Shown here one piece after another: positions 35,131 through 43,174 of a stretch of DNA of 64,000 nt. Every line of letters begins with the position of its first letter. Within the stretch, counting starts at the first letter, position 1. The notes under the pieces were generated by a model. It did not search any database and was not told the origin of the DNA. It worked only from the letters and a program-made list of their open reading frames with translations. The DNA comes from Anaerolineae bacterium. GTDB taxonomy: Bacteria > Chloroflexota > Anaerolineae > Anaerolineales > Anaerolineaceae. The position numbers and the translations under genes were made by a program. The DNA is taken from NCBI GenBank assembly GCA_013314735.1, contig JABUFD010000001.1:372001-436000 (forward strand), given 5' to 3'.

Positions 35131-36099
35131 TTACTCCTGCCCGATCATCGGAGCCTTCGCGCCGTGCTTGAGGTAAACCAGGTTCATAAAAACATCTTCC
35201 ATCGTGTGACTCACCTTGCGCAGAATCTGGCTGCGGATACCCTCACGGGTAAGGCGCCATTTCAGCAAGAGGATGGTTTTTTGCGCATTCTGAACTGATA
35301 GACGCAGGCGGTCGCCGATGGGGCGGTAATTCAACATGCCTGGCAGGTCTTCAACGGTACGGTACATGGATTTACGCGGGGTTGCCTTGTACTCAACCAC
35401 ATCAAATGGCAGCCGGCTTTCCAGCGCTTTGGGTTGGCCGGTTTCAAGAATCTCGCCCCGGTAGAGGATTGCCACCCGTGAGCAGCGTTCGGCTTCATCC
35501 ATATACGGCGTGCTGACCAGGACAGATACACCCTGGTGGACAACACGGGACAGGATCAACCATAACTCGCGGCGCGATACTGGGTCCACACCGGTGGATG
35601 GCTCATCCAGGATGAGGATTTCAGGGTTGTGCATCAATGAGCAGGCAAGTGCCAGTTTTTTCTTCATTCCGCCCGAAAGGTCCTGGGCTTTGCGGCTCTG
35701 GAATGCGGCCAGACGCGTGAATGCGAGCATGGATTGCATGCGTTCTTCGCGGTCACGCTGCGGAACCTCATTGATGTCAGCAAAAAAGGACATGTTCTCC
35801 CGTACAGTCAGGTCGGGATACAGGCTGAAGTTTTGGGGCATGTACCCGATCCGCCGCCGGAAATGTTCCTTGTTCTTGCGCAGATCAAGCCCGTTGACGG
35901 TAACAGACCCGCTGGTAGGCGGGAGTGTGGTGGCAAGGATGCGCAGGATCGTGGTCTTGCCGGCTCCATCAGGACCGACCAGACCGACCATTTCACCGCG
36001 GTGAAGCTGGAGATTAACGCCGTGGACAGCATCTATCCCTTTCTTTTGAGATGGATAGTGCTTCGACAGGGATTGAATATCGATCAATGGATTCATCAT
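35131..36099 (-). CDS. ABC transporter ATPase, first of two
   Basis: A 322-residue ATPase: Walker A GLVGPDGAGKTTILRIL, Q-loop MPQNFSLYPDLTVRENM, signature LSGGMKKKLALAC, Walker B ILILDEPSTGVDP and H-loop residue region VSTPYMDEAERC. The usual H-loop His in S-T-H is replaced by Pro here (STPYMDEA), as in several YbhF-like proteins. The frame is open to 36210, but AAAGG lies 5 bases before ATG 36099. It is the first gene of the exporter operon, divergent from a two-component system at 36303. Confidence 0.88.
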   Translation of the reverse strand: MMNPLIDIQSLSKHYPSQKKGIDAVHGVNLQLHRGEMVGLVGPDGAGKTTILRILATTLPPTSGSVTVNGLDLRKNKEHFRRRIGYMPQNFSLYPDLTVRENMSFFADINEVPQRDREERMQSMLAFTRLAAFQSRKAQDLSGGMKKKLALACSLMHNPEILILDEPSTGVDPVSRRELWLILSRVVHQGVSVLVSTPYMDEAERCSRVAILYRGEILETGQPKALESRLPFDVVEYKATPRKSMYRTVEDLPGMLNYRPIGDRLRLSVQNAQKTILLLKWRLTREGIRSQILRKVSHTMEDVFMNLVYLKHGAKAPMIGQE

Positions 36100-36287
36100 T
36101 AAAACCTTTCTCAAGGGTTTGCCGGATTTAAAGAAACCCTTGATTTCTTTCACTATATTGCATCCAGAAGGTTTTTTATAGGTGCCAATCCCCACACAAC
36201 CCGATGACACGGGTCAAGAGTAGAAATGACGCATGTCACATCCGGGGAAAATAAACGATTGATTACGAAACGGTTACGATTGAATTA

Positions 36288-36296
36288 TGTTACACT
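36288..36296 (+). promoter_or_regulatory. Extended -10 promoter, predicted leaderless transcript
   Basis: TGT-TACACT followed by CGAAAT (6 bases) and the ATG at 36303. No Shine-Dalgarno sequence is present. Confidence 0.55.
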
Positions 36297-36302
36297 CGAA
36301 AT

Positions 36303-37544
36303 ATGAAGCGTCCGCTGGAAGCCAATCTGGTTGCGATTTTTCGCCTGTTTGTGGGTCTCGAGATGGTCGCGCTCTCGCTGGTCCCGTTATTTGAGTATGT
36401 ACTGATTGGCGAATTCCAGTTTGTGCATGACCCATTTTTTTCGCTCCTGTACCAATCTGCCCTCCTCTTTGTTTATCTTTCCATCCCCCTGTTTCAATAT
36501 CGATTGCAGCAGATGTACCTGCCGTTGGCGATTATGGCAGCGGTGTTCATTCCATCGCTGATTAACCTGAATACGGTGCTGGAAAGCCTCTCGAGAGGCG
36601 AGGCAGTGGATATGTTGCATGTATGGGCGCTGCTGCCGCTGCTGATGATCCCGTTGGTTCCAATGGCATGGCAATATACATTTCGTAGTGTGGTAACCCT
36701 GTTTGGGGGTCTGGCATTTTTGGAAACGGTGCTGGTGATTTTCAATGCGGGTGGAATACGGTTCGAAATTCTCGATTTCATCTATGCGACTTTCATCCGG
36801 ATGGTTTCCCTGCTGCTGGTTGGCTTCATGATCTCACAGCTGGTGAGGGTGCAGCGGCAGCAGCGGGATCAATTACGTACTGCCAATCTAAGGCTGACAC
36901 GCCAGGCATTGGTGATGGAAGAAATGGCAACGGTGCAGGAGCGCAACCGGATTGCCCGTGAGCTGCATGATACCCTCGCTCATACCCTCAGCGGCCTGGC
37001 TGTGCAATTGGAGGCGGTGAAAACACTGATTTCGCCAACTGAACCCAATGAGGTGTATCTCATTGTCAATGAGGCATTGTCCAATACACGTGAGGGTTTG
37101 AATGAAACCAGGCGGGTATTAAAAGCACTTCGGGCAACTCCCCTGGTGGAGCTGGGACTGGCGCAGGCATTGACGCAGATGGCAGAGGGCCTGGGAAAAC
37201 AACAAAACGCTGTGATGGAGATTTATATCAGCAACCGCCTTCCGTTGCTATCCAAACCAATGGAACAGACAATTTATCGCATTGCACAGGAAGCCTTAAA
37301 GAACGCCGTGCAACATGCCAACGCGAGAATCATTGCCCTCGATCTCGATTTCCAACCGCCGATGTTGACATTGCGGATTCATGATGACGGGGCCGGATTC
37401 GATCCTGCCAGGATCGATAACAGCCGTCGGTTCGGGATGGAGGGAATGCGCGAACGAGCGGAACTGGTGGGGGGGTCTTTATCCATCGAGAGCAGTCATA
37501 ACCAGGGTACTACGATCCTGTTCAAGGTGGAGTTGTCCGAATGA
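36303..37544 (+). CDS. Sensor histidine kinase, NarL/LiaS type
   Basis: A 413-residue membrane kinase. The first about 185 residues have six hydrophobic segments with short loops, an MFS-less intramembrane-sensing arrangement with no large extracellular sensor. After a coiled linker (QRQQRDQLRTANLRL), the HisKA_3 dimerisation helix is ERNRIARELHDTLAHTLSGLAVQLE with the phosphorylated His-222. The ATPase domain has EALKNAVQHANA (N box), DDGAGFDP (G1) and GMEGMRERAELVGG (G2). It overlaps its response regulator by ATGA and lies divergent from the ABC exporter operon, which it may regulate. Confidence 0.93.
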   Translation: MKRPLEANLVAIFRLFVGLEMVALSLVPLFEYVLIGEFQFVHDPFFSLLYQSALLFVYLSIPLFQYRLQQMYLPLAIMAAVFIPSLINLNTVLESLSRGEAVDMLHVWALLPLLMIPLVPMAWQYTFRSVVTLFGGLAFLETVLVIFNAGGIRFEILDFIYATFIRMVSLLLVGFMISQLVRVQRQQRDQLRTANLRLTRQALVMEEMATVQERNRIARELHDTLAHTLSGLAVQLEAVKTLISPTEPNEVYLIVNEALSNTREGLNETRRVLKALRATPLVELGLAQALTQMAEGLGKQQNAVMEIYISNRLPLLSKPMEQTIYRIAQEALKNAVQHANARIIALDLDFQPPMLTLRIHDDGAGFDPARIDNSRRFGMEGMRERAELVGGSLSIESSHNQGTTILFKVELSE

Positions 37545-38194
37545 TCCGCGTGGTTATTTGCGATGACCAGGAAATCGTTCGCCAGGGTTTGCGGACTATT
37601 TTGAATGCTGATCCTTCACTAACGGTGATTGACACCGCCGAGGATGGCCTGGATTTACTGGAAAAGTTGAAATCCATTGAACCCGATATCATCCTGATGG
37701 ATTTGAAGATGCCGGTGATGAATGGCGTCCAGGCAACCCGTCAGGTTCGTCAACAATATCCTGCTGTTAAGGTGCTGATCCTGACCACGTACGATGATGA
37801 TGAATGGTTGTTTGATGCACTGAAAAGCGGCGCATCCGGCTATTTGCTAAAGGATACACCCGGTGAGAAATTGCGCGAAGCAATTATCGGAACAGTGAGC
37901 GGTGAATCACATCTGGACCCTTCCATCGCTGGGAAAGTAGTGCAGGCCATGCTGAACCAACAGCCACGGCAGATGCAGAAAACCAATATTGACCTCAGCC
38001 AGCGGGAGCAGGAAATCCTGACATTGATGGCGCAGGGTTTGTCCAACGCAGATATTGCGCGGTCATTGTTTTTATCGGAGGGCACAGTTCGGAACTACAC
38101 CAGCAATATTTTTAGCAAATTGGGGGTCTCTGATCGGACTCAGGCTGTGATCACAGCTCTTCGCCTGGGTCTGGTGGATTTGCATCATTTGTGA
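37541..38194 (+). CDS. NarL/LuxR-family response regulator
   Basis: A 217-residue DNA-binding regulator. The receiver domain (1-120) has ICDDQE acidic residues, the phosphoacceptor Asp-54 in IILMDLKMPVMNG, TTYDDDEW and YLLKDT with the conserved Lys. The C-terminal LuxR helix-turn-helix (about 150-215) reads LSQREQEILTLMAQGLSNADIARSLFLSEGTVRNYTSNIFSKLGV. It is the cognate partner of the kinase with which it overlaps by 4 bases. Targets are unknown, and the divergent exporter operon is the natural candidate. Confidence 0.95.
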   Translation: MIRVVICDDQEIVRQGLRTILNADPSLTVIDTAEDGLDLLEKLKSIEPDIILMDLKMPVMNGVQATRQVRQQYPAVKVLILTTYDDDEWLFDALKSGASGYLLKDTPGEKLREAIIGTVSGESHLDPSIAGKVVQAMLNQQPRQMQKTNIDLSQREQEILTLMAQGLSNADIARSLFLSEGTVRNYTSNIFSKLGVSDRTQAVITALRLGLVDLHHL

Positions 38195-38252
38195 GGATGC
38201 CATTCAAAACGGCAATCCGCTCCCGTTGTGGTTCAGCCAACGCCTGTGAATA

Positions 38253-38261
38253 TGATACAAT
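38253..38261 (+). promoter_or_regulatory. Extended -10 promoter with an AUG-UAA start-stop at the predicted transcript end
   Basis: TGA-TACAAT ends at 38261. ATG at 38269-38271, 7 bases on, is followed immediately by TAA. The real lipoprotein gene starts at 38297 with its own GGAG. The transcript could therefore begin with, or within a base of, AUGUAA. Confidence 0.45.
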
Positions 38262-38296
38262 CAGGAGAATGTAACGGATCCTCCCGGAGTGCTTTG

Positions 38297-38947
38297 ATGA
38301 GATACCTGCGAACCAATGCCGCCATCCTGTTGTTTTTTGCCATTCTATTCCTGATGGGTCTTGCGTGTTCATTCCCGACATTTGCCCTGGACACGCCATT
38401 GCCGACAGCAGTATTGTGCCCGACATGTGAACCCTGTGAATCGTGCGAGTTGGTATTGGAACGCGATACTGCAACGCAAACACCGGCAATACAACACACC
38501 CCTACCTCTGAACCCACAGTTACCCTGGTGCCAACCAGCACACTGCTCCCCTCGCCAACGCCGGAGACTTTTCCCTACATACTTCAACCCGGAACACCCT
38601 CTTACATACCCAACCTTCATCATCTTGAGTACGGAAGTAACTGGCTTGGTGTCGGCGGTCAGGTGTTTGGGCCGGATGGCATACCGGTGGAATATATTGT
38701 GGTTCGCGTGCGTGGCAGCCTGGAGGGGGAAAGTGTTGATCTTACCAGCATGACCGGGGTGGCGGATTATTTCGGTCCCGGTGGTTATGACCTGAAACTT
38801 GGCGATCGCGGCATTGAATCCACAGACACCCTGACCATTACCCTGTTCGATCTCGCAGGGAAGCAAATATCGGAAGAAATCCCATTTGCAACGCACCAAC
38901 AGACGGATCAGGTTCAGATCGTGATTAACTTCATGTCGCGTCCCTGA
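38297..38947 (+). CDS. Hypothetical lipoprotein with Cys- and Thr/Pro-rich linker
   Basis: A 216-residue protein: signal peptide with lipobox FLMGLAC (Cys-24), a short Cys cluster (CPTCEPCESC, about residues 40-49), a Thr/Pro-rich spacer, then a beta-rich domain of about 120 residues beginning YGSNWLGVGGQVFGPDGIPVEYIVVRVRG. That domain resembles carboxypeptidase-regulatory or transthyretin-like folds. GGAG precedes the ATG. The C-terminal domain also suggests display on the cell surface. Its role is unknown. It starts the cluster with the Wzz-like and O-antigen-ligase-like genes. Confidence 0.7.
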   Translation: MRYLRTNAAILLFFAILFLMGLACSFPTFALDTPLPTAVLCPTCEPCESCELVLERDTATQTPAIQHTPTSEPTVTLVPTSTLLPSPTPETFPYILQPGTPSYIPNLHHLEYGSNWLGVGGQVFGPDGIPVEYIVVRVRGSLEGESVDLTSMTGVADYFGPGGYDLKLGDRGIESTDTLTITLFDLAGKQISEEIPFATHQQTDQVQIVINFMSRP

Positions 38948-38963
38948 TTGATGGAACCTGGCT

Positions 38964-39656
38964 GTGAATAGCTGGTCGCTTAACGATTTTGTGTGGGCTT
39001 TCAAGGGGCTGCGCTGGCGCGCATGGCTTCTGGTAGCCTTGAGCGCCGCCCTGGCCATTGGTTGGCGCATGATTCGCCCCGTGCCAGCCGAAGCAAGTCT
39101 GTCCATTCCGGTCGTGATTCGTGGATCTCAACACAATCACCATTGGGATGAACTCAAAGTGGATGCTTTCTACCATGCTTTGTTCCAGATCATCGAGGAA
39201 CAGCGGCCATCTCTAAGTCCGGCCAGCAGTGCATGGTTGGAATTAACCAATGAAACTTACCGCCTGGTGGTACGCAATGTGGATGGAGACCAGGCCGCAG
39301 CCGATGTGCGCCTGTGGGCCGCGGGTGCGTACCAACATCTGACAAAGGGCAGTGTGAACCAGTTGCCAGGCATCGATGGGGAAGCGCCTGGAGATTGCAT
39401 TTCCGGGGCAGCGGCGGAAACAGGTTACACCTGCCTGTTGCCAGACAGTCTGGCTGCATCTGAAGAAGGTGGTTCAGCAGAAAGCCAATTTGCCATGCTT
39501 TGGGTAGGTGAGCCGGAAAAATTCCAACAGGAAATCCCGCCCCTTTTTCTGAACCTGCTGGCAGCTGGACTCAGTGGCGGATTGATGGGTATGATTCTGG
39601 CTGCGTTCGCTGCTTTTGTGCGGTTGTCCGAAACAATGAGGAAGCATGAAGCTTGA
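38964..39656 (+). CDS. Wzz/GumC-like two-helix membrane protein
   Basis: A 230-residue protein with one transmembrane helix near the N-terminus (WLLVALSAALAIGWRMI), an extracytoplasmic region of about 150 residues and a second helix near the C-terminus (LLAAGLSGGLMGMILAAFAAFV). This is the topology of polysaccharide co-polymerases (Wzz). It lacks the Pro-rich motif and the kinase domain seen in many members. Its 3' end overlaps the O-antigen-ligase-like gene by 11 bases, so a role in chain-length control of a surface polysaccharide is plausible but inferred only from topology and position. Confidence 0.6.
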   Translation: MNSWSLNDFVWAFKGLRWRAWLLVALSAALAIGWRMIRPVPAEASLSIPVVIRGSQHNHHWDELKVDAFYHALFQIIEEQRPSLSPASSAWLELTNETYRLVVRNVDGDQAAADVRLWAAGAYQHLTKGSVNQLPGIDGEAPGDCISGAAAETGYTCLLPDSLAASEEGGSAESQFAMLWVGEPEKFQQEIPPLFLNLLAAGLSGGLMGMILAAFAAFVRLSETMRKHEA

Positions 39657-41139
39657 CCGAATCCCCCCTCTCTTGCTGCGCAGTGCATGGTTTGCCCTGG
39701 TGATCCTGCTGCCGGTGACCAGTTTCCCGTTGGTGGTGAAACTGGTTCGGTCCGATGTTGTCGGATTGCCTTCCGGCATCATCCTCGGTGTGATAACGGC
39801 TGCTTGCTACCTCCCGTCACTTTTAAAAGGTGGGAAACTGCCTGTGCATGGCATTCCATTGCTGATGTTTGTTCTGGCGGCTTTGTTCAGTACCTGCCTC
39901 TCGGTGTTTTTATCCATCCCACCATATAAAGGCAATACGCCTCTGGGTGAAGGGCTTTCTTCTTACATCACCGTGGCGGTCGGCGTTTTCACATTCCTGG
40001 TTACTGCCCGCATGACAGAAAAACCCGGGAGATTACAATGGACCTTCCGCTTGTTGAATTACAGCGGTGCGTTTATCCTGGTGTGGTCGTTGGTACAGGC
40101 TGTGGTGTGGCGCCTGATCGGAGGCTATCCCTGGTATATCGAATTATTCCACCGCTTCTTTTCAACAGGTGTGCTGTATGCGGATCGTGTAACAGGTTTG
40201 GCCCTTGAGCCCTCCTGGTTTGCCCACCAGTTGAATATGCTGTACTTGCCCTTGTGGCTTTCAGCCACCATTTCCCGCTATTCAGCTCATCGAAGGCGAA
40301 TTCTGGGCATTTCCTGGGAAAATGTGCTGCTGGTGCTTGGGGTGATCAACCTGGTACTCAGCATGTCACGCATCGGCTACCTGTCTTTACTGATGATGTT
40401 GTTTGTGTTCTTCGTTCGCATGAATGGCCAACTGTTGAATATTATCACCAGTTGGGCTGCAAAAAAAATGAACTGGAATGCTGATAAAACCGAATCCTTG
40501 AGCCGTTATCAGAAGAAACGGAGACGGCTGCGGGTTGGACTATTCATTGCCATGCTGTGTGTGTACCTCTCATTGGTCATTGTCGGAGCTTTGGCATTGA
40601 GCCGTTTGGATGACAGGATGAGTACCTTGTTCGAGGTTAATTTCACCCAGGATCATTGGCTGTATCGTTATCTTGGAAAAATGGATCTGGGTCCGCGGGT
40701 TTCCTTCTGGCTGGGAGGATGGCAGGTGTTCGAGTCACATCCAATTTTTGGGGTGGGGTTGGGCAACAGCGGCTTCTTCTTTATGGATGCAATGCCCGAT
40801 TATGCCTGGTCTTTTCCTGAGGTGCGTTCATTGATGCTGGGTGGCAGTGGGGTCTTGAATCCGAAAAATTTATGGTCACGGCTGCTGGCAGAAACCGGAA
40901 TTGTGGGATTTTTCCTGTTCGCAGCATGGATGCTCAGCCTATGGAAAACATCCGATGAGTTATCGCGCAAATCGTCTCCACTCCTGCGGCAGGTGGGATG
41001 GATGGGCCTGTTCGTATGCGCAGCCCTGACCACGGAAGGGTTCAGCGTTGATTCATTCGCTCTGCCGTACTACTGGTTTTCTTTAGGGTTGGTGGTATCG
41101 GCATATCAGCAGGCACAAGAAACATCAGAGCGCCTGTAA
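39646..41139 (+). CDS. O-antigen ligase/polymerase-like (Wzy/WaaL family) membrane protein
   Basis: A 497-residue polytopic protein with about twelve transmembrane helices. A large extracytoplasmic loop (about 310-400) contains the family segment FEVNFTQDHWLYRYLGKMDLGPRVSFWLGGWQVFESHPIFGVGLGNSGFFF, where the W-x-H-P-x-x-G-x-G-x-G-type motif is typical of the Wzy_C/O-antigen-ligase superfamily. It polymerises or transfers polysaccharide chains outside the membrane. It overlaps the Wzz-like gene by 11 bases. No glycosyltransferases of a full locus are adjacent. Confidence 0.8.
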   Translation: MKLDRIPPLLLRSAWFALVILLPVTSFPLVVKLVRSDVVGLPSGIILGVITAACYLPSLLKGGKLPVHGIPLLMFVLAALFSTCLSVFLSIPPYKGNTPLGEGLSSYITVAVGVFTFLVTARMTEKPGRLQWTFRLLNYSGAFILVWSLVQAVVWRLIGGYPWYIELFHRFFSTGVLYADRVTGLALEPSWFAHQLNMLYLPLWLSATISRYSAHRRRILGISWENVLLVLGVINLVLSMSRIGYLSLLMMLFVFFVRMNGQLLNIITSWAAKKMNWNADKTESLSRYQKKRRRLRVGLFIAMLCVYLSLVIVGALALSRLDDRMSTLFEVNFTQDHWLYRYLGKMDLGPRVSFWLGGWQVFESHPIFGVGLGNSGFFFMDAMPDYAWSFPEVRSLMLGGSGVLNPKNLWSRLLAETGIVGFFLFAAWMLSLWKTSDELSRKSSPLLRQVGWMGLFVCAALTTEGFSVDSFALPYYWFSLGLVVSAYQQAQETSERL

Positions 41140-41172
41140 TCTAGCGAAAATTGCTTTCATGATGGAATTGAT

Positions 41173-43170
41173 ATGAAAAGAAATTGGTGGGTAATCCTTC
41201 TTATTGTTTTATTGGTCGGTTGTTTGTGCTGCTGTGGTACGGTCATTGCAGCTGGATTGGTGTTCGCCGCCTCAGACGTTTCATCCGGGCTACCTGGCTG
41301 GATGGGTGAAACGCAGATCCCTTTCCCTATCGAAGGCGTTGCACCGCCCAGTGACAGGGCAATTGCCATGCTGCAGGCTTTGGCATCGGTCGATGTTCCT
41401 GAAAACGATCCCCGCGATCTGGCGATGCGCTTGCGTGGATTAACGCAAATTCGTGAGGTAATTCCTGCGTTGGATTACCAGGTAGGTGACCTGGAAACTT
41501 TTTGGGCAAGCAATATGGATACCGATGCGAATTTCCAGATCACAGCCCGTCTGGCCGCAGCCAGCGACCATGCCTATGTATGGATCGAGGAGGGTGTCGA
41601 ATATGTGGAGGAAGACTTACATTCGCTGATCACCACATTTGAGTCTCAAATTTATCCCACCAATCGGGAATTCTTCGGCTCTGAATTTACCCCTGGGATC
41701 GATGGCGACGTCCACATCTACCTGGTGTATGCCGGAGGGTTGGGATCGAATATTGCTGGTTATTTTTCAGCGAATGATTCACTGCCGCCTGAAGTGTACC
41801 CATACTCCAATGCGCATGAAACATTTTTCTTCAATTCCGATGTGTTAAAGTTGGGGGACCAATACACCCTCAGTACCCTGGCGCATGAGTTTCAGCATAT
41901 GATCCATTGGAATCAGGATCGCAATGAAAGCTCATGGGTGAATGAAGGTTTTTCAGAACTGGCAACCGTTTTGAATGGCTATTCACCAGGCGGCTTCGAT
42001 TTGCTGTACCTGATGGACCCGGATGTGCAGCTGAACGTATGGCCGGTTGATCCTGCCGCACAAAGTGTACATTATGGTTCTTCGTTCCTATTTATGCAAT
42101 ACTTCCTCTCGCGATTTGGCGAAACGGCCACACAAGCACTGGTCGCCAACCCTTTGAATGATATGGCAGCGATTGACGCAGTACTGTCAGATTTGGATGT
42201 GCGCCATCCCGAAACGGATGAGCTTCTGCGAGCAGAGGATGTATTTGCTGATTGGGCGGTGGCGAACGTGGTTAATGACTCCACGGTGGCAGATGGTCAG
42301 TATGGTTATTCGGGATATGTACCCACGGTCCTGGATATTGCTTTTCTGCAGGAACGCTTGCGCAACTGCACCACAGCAGCATGGGCCGAAGGCAATGTAA
42401 CCCAGTTTGGTGTGGATCGAATCGATATCGCATGCCACGGTGTATACCAGCTTGAGTTCGAGGGTGTTGGTGAGGTCGGGTTGCTGCCCGTTAACGCCTA
42501 CAGCGGCGATTGGATGTTCTGGTCCAATAAGGGTTCTGAATCAGATATGACACTGACCCGTACTATTGACCTGCGTGAGGTCACGGCACCGGTGATGCTG
42601 GAGTACACCATGTGGTTTGACCTTGAAGAAGACTATGACTACGTGTACCTGCTGGTATCGCAGGATGGTGAGTCCTGGGAGTTTCTCGAAACTCCACATG
42701 GCACCGGAGATAATCCCGTTGGCAGCAATTTGGGATGGGGGTATACCGGCAGCAGTGAAGGCTGGATCAAAGAAACCGTAGATTTGAGCGCATTTGCCGG
42801 AGAATTGGTCATGGTGCGTTTTGAATATGTGACCGATGCCAACCTGAATGGGGAAGGTTTCCTGTTGGATGATGTCAACCTGGATGCCGTGGGATATCAG
42901 GCAGATTTTGAAGATGGTGATGGGGGATGGCTGTCCGAGGGCTTTGTGCGTGTCGAGAACCGCCTGGCACAGTCCTATGTCCTCTCCATCATATACGAGG
43001 ATGCGGAAAGAACTGAAGTGGATACATTCTTTTTCGATGGAGGAGTTCTGGAAGAATTCGTTTTGCGCAATGATGTAATTTGGGATAGGATTACCGTATT
43101 GGTCAGCGGTACCACACGCTATACAGAACAACCCGCGGTATACCGTCTGCGGGTGGTGGAACTGGAGTAA
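41173..43170 (+). CDS. Membrane-anchored HExxH metalloprotease, immune-inhibitor-A-like (paralogue 1)
   Basis: A 665-residue extracytoplasmic protein. It has an N-terminal membrane segment rich in Cys (LLIVLLVGCLCCCGTVIAAGLVF) and a zinc protease motif HEFQHMIHW (His-238, Glu-239, His-242), followed about 15 residues later by NEGFSELA with the third ligand Glu-262, a gluzincin-type arrangement. The C-terminal part, about 440-590, is a jelly-roll/MAM-like domain (LEYTMWFDLEEDYDYVYLLVSQDGESW, MVRFEYVTDANLNGEGFLLDDV) as in InhA/M6 proteases. It is presumably secreted and cell-attached and acts on external protein. The next gene is a close paralogue, 4 bases away. Confidence 0.85.
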   Translation: MKRNWWVILLIVLLVGCLCCCGTVIAAGLVFAASDVSSGLPGWMGETQIPFPIEGVAPPSDRAIAMLQALASVDVPENDPRDLAMRLRGLTQIREVIPALDYQVGDLETFWASNMDTDANFQITARLAAASDHAYVWIEEGVEYVEEDLHSLITTFESQIYPTNREFFGSEFTPGIDGDVHIYLVYAGGLGSNIAGYFSANDSLPPEVYPYSNAHETFFFNSDVLKLGDQYTLSTLAHEFQHMIHWNQDRNESSWVNEGFSELATVLNGYSPGGFDLLYLMDPDVQLNVWPVDPAAQSVHYGSSFLFMQYFLSRFGETATQALVANPLNDMAAIDAVLSDLDVRHPETDELLRAEDVFADWAVANVVNDSTVADGQYGYSGYVPTVLDIAFLQERLRNCTTAAWAEGNVTQFGVDRIDIACHGVYQLEFEGVGEVGLLPVNAYSGDWMFWSNKGSESDMTLTRTIDLREVTAPVMLEYTMWFDLEEDYDYVYLLVSQDGESWEFLETPHGTGDNPVGSNLGWGYTGSSEGWIKETVDLSAFAGELVMVRFEYVTDANLNGEGFLLDDVNLDAVGYQADFEDGDGGWLSEGFVRVENRLAQSYVLSIIYEDAERTEVDTFFFDGGVLEEFVLRNDVIWDRITVLVSGTTRYTEQPAVYRLRVVELE

Positions 43171-43174
43171 ACGA

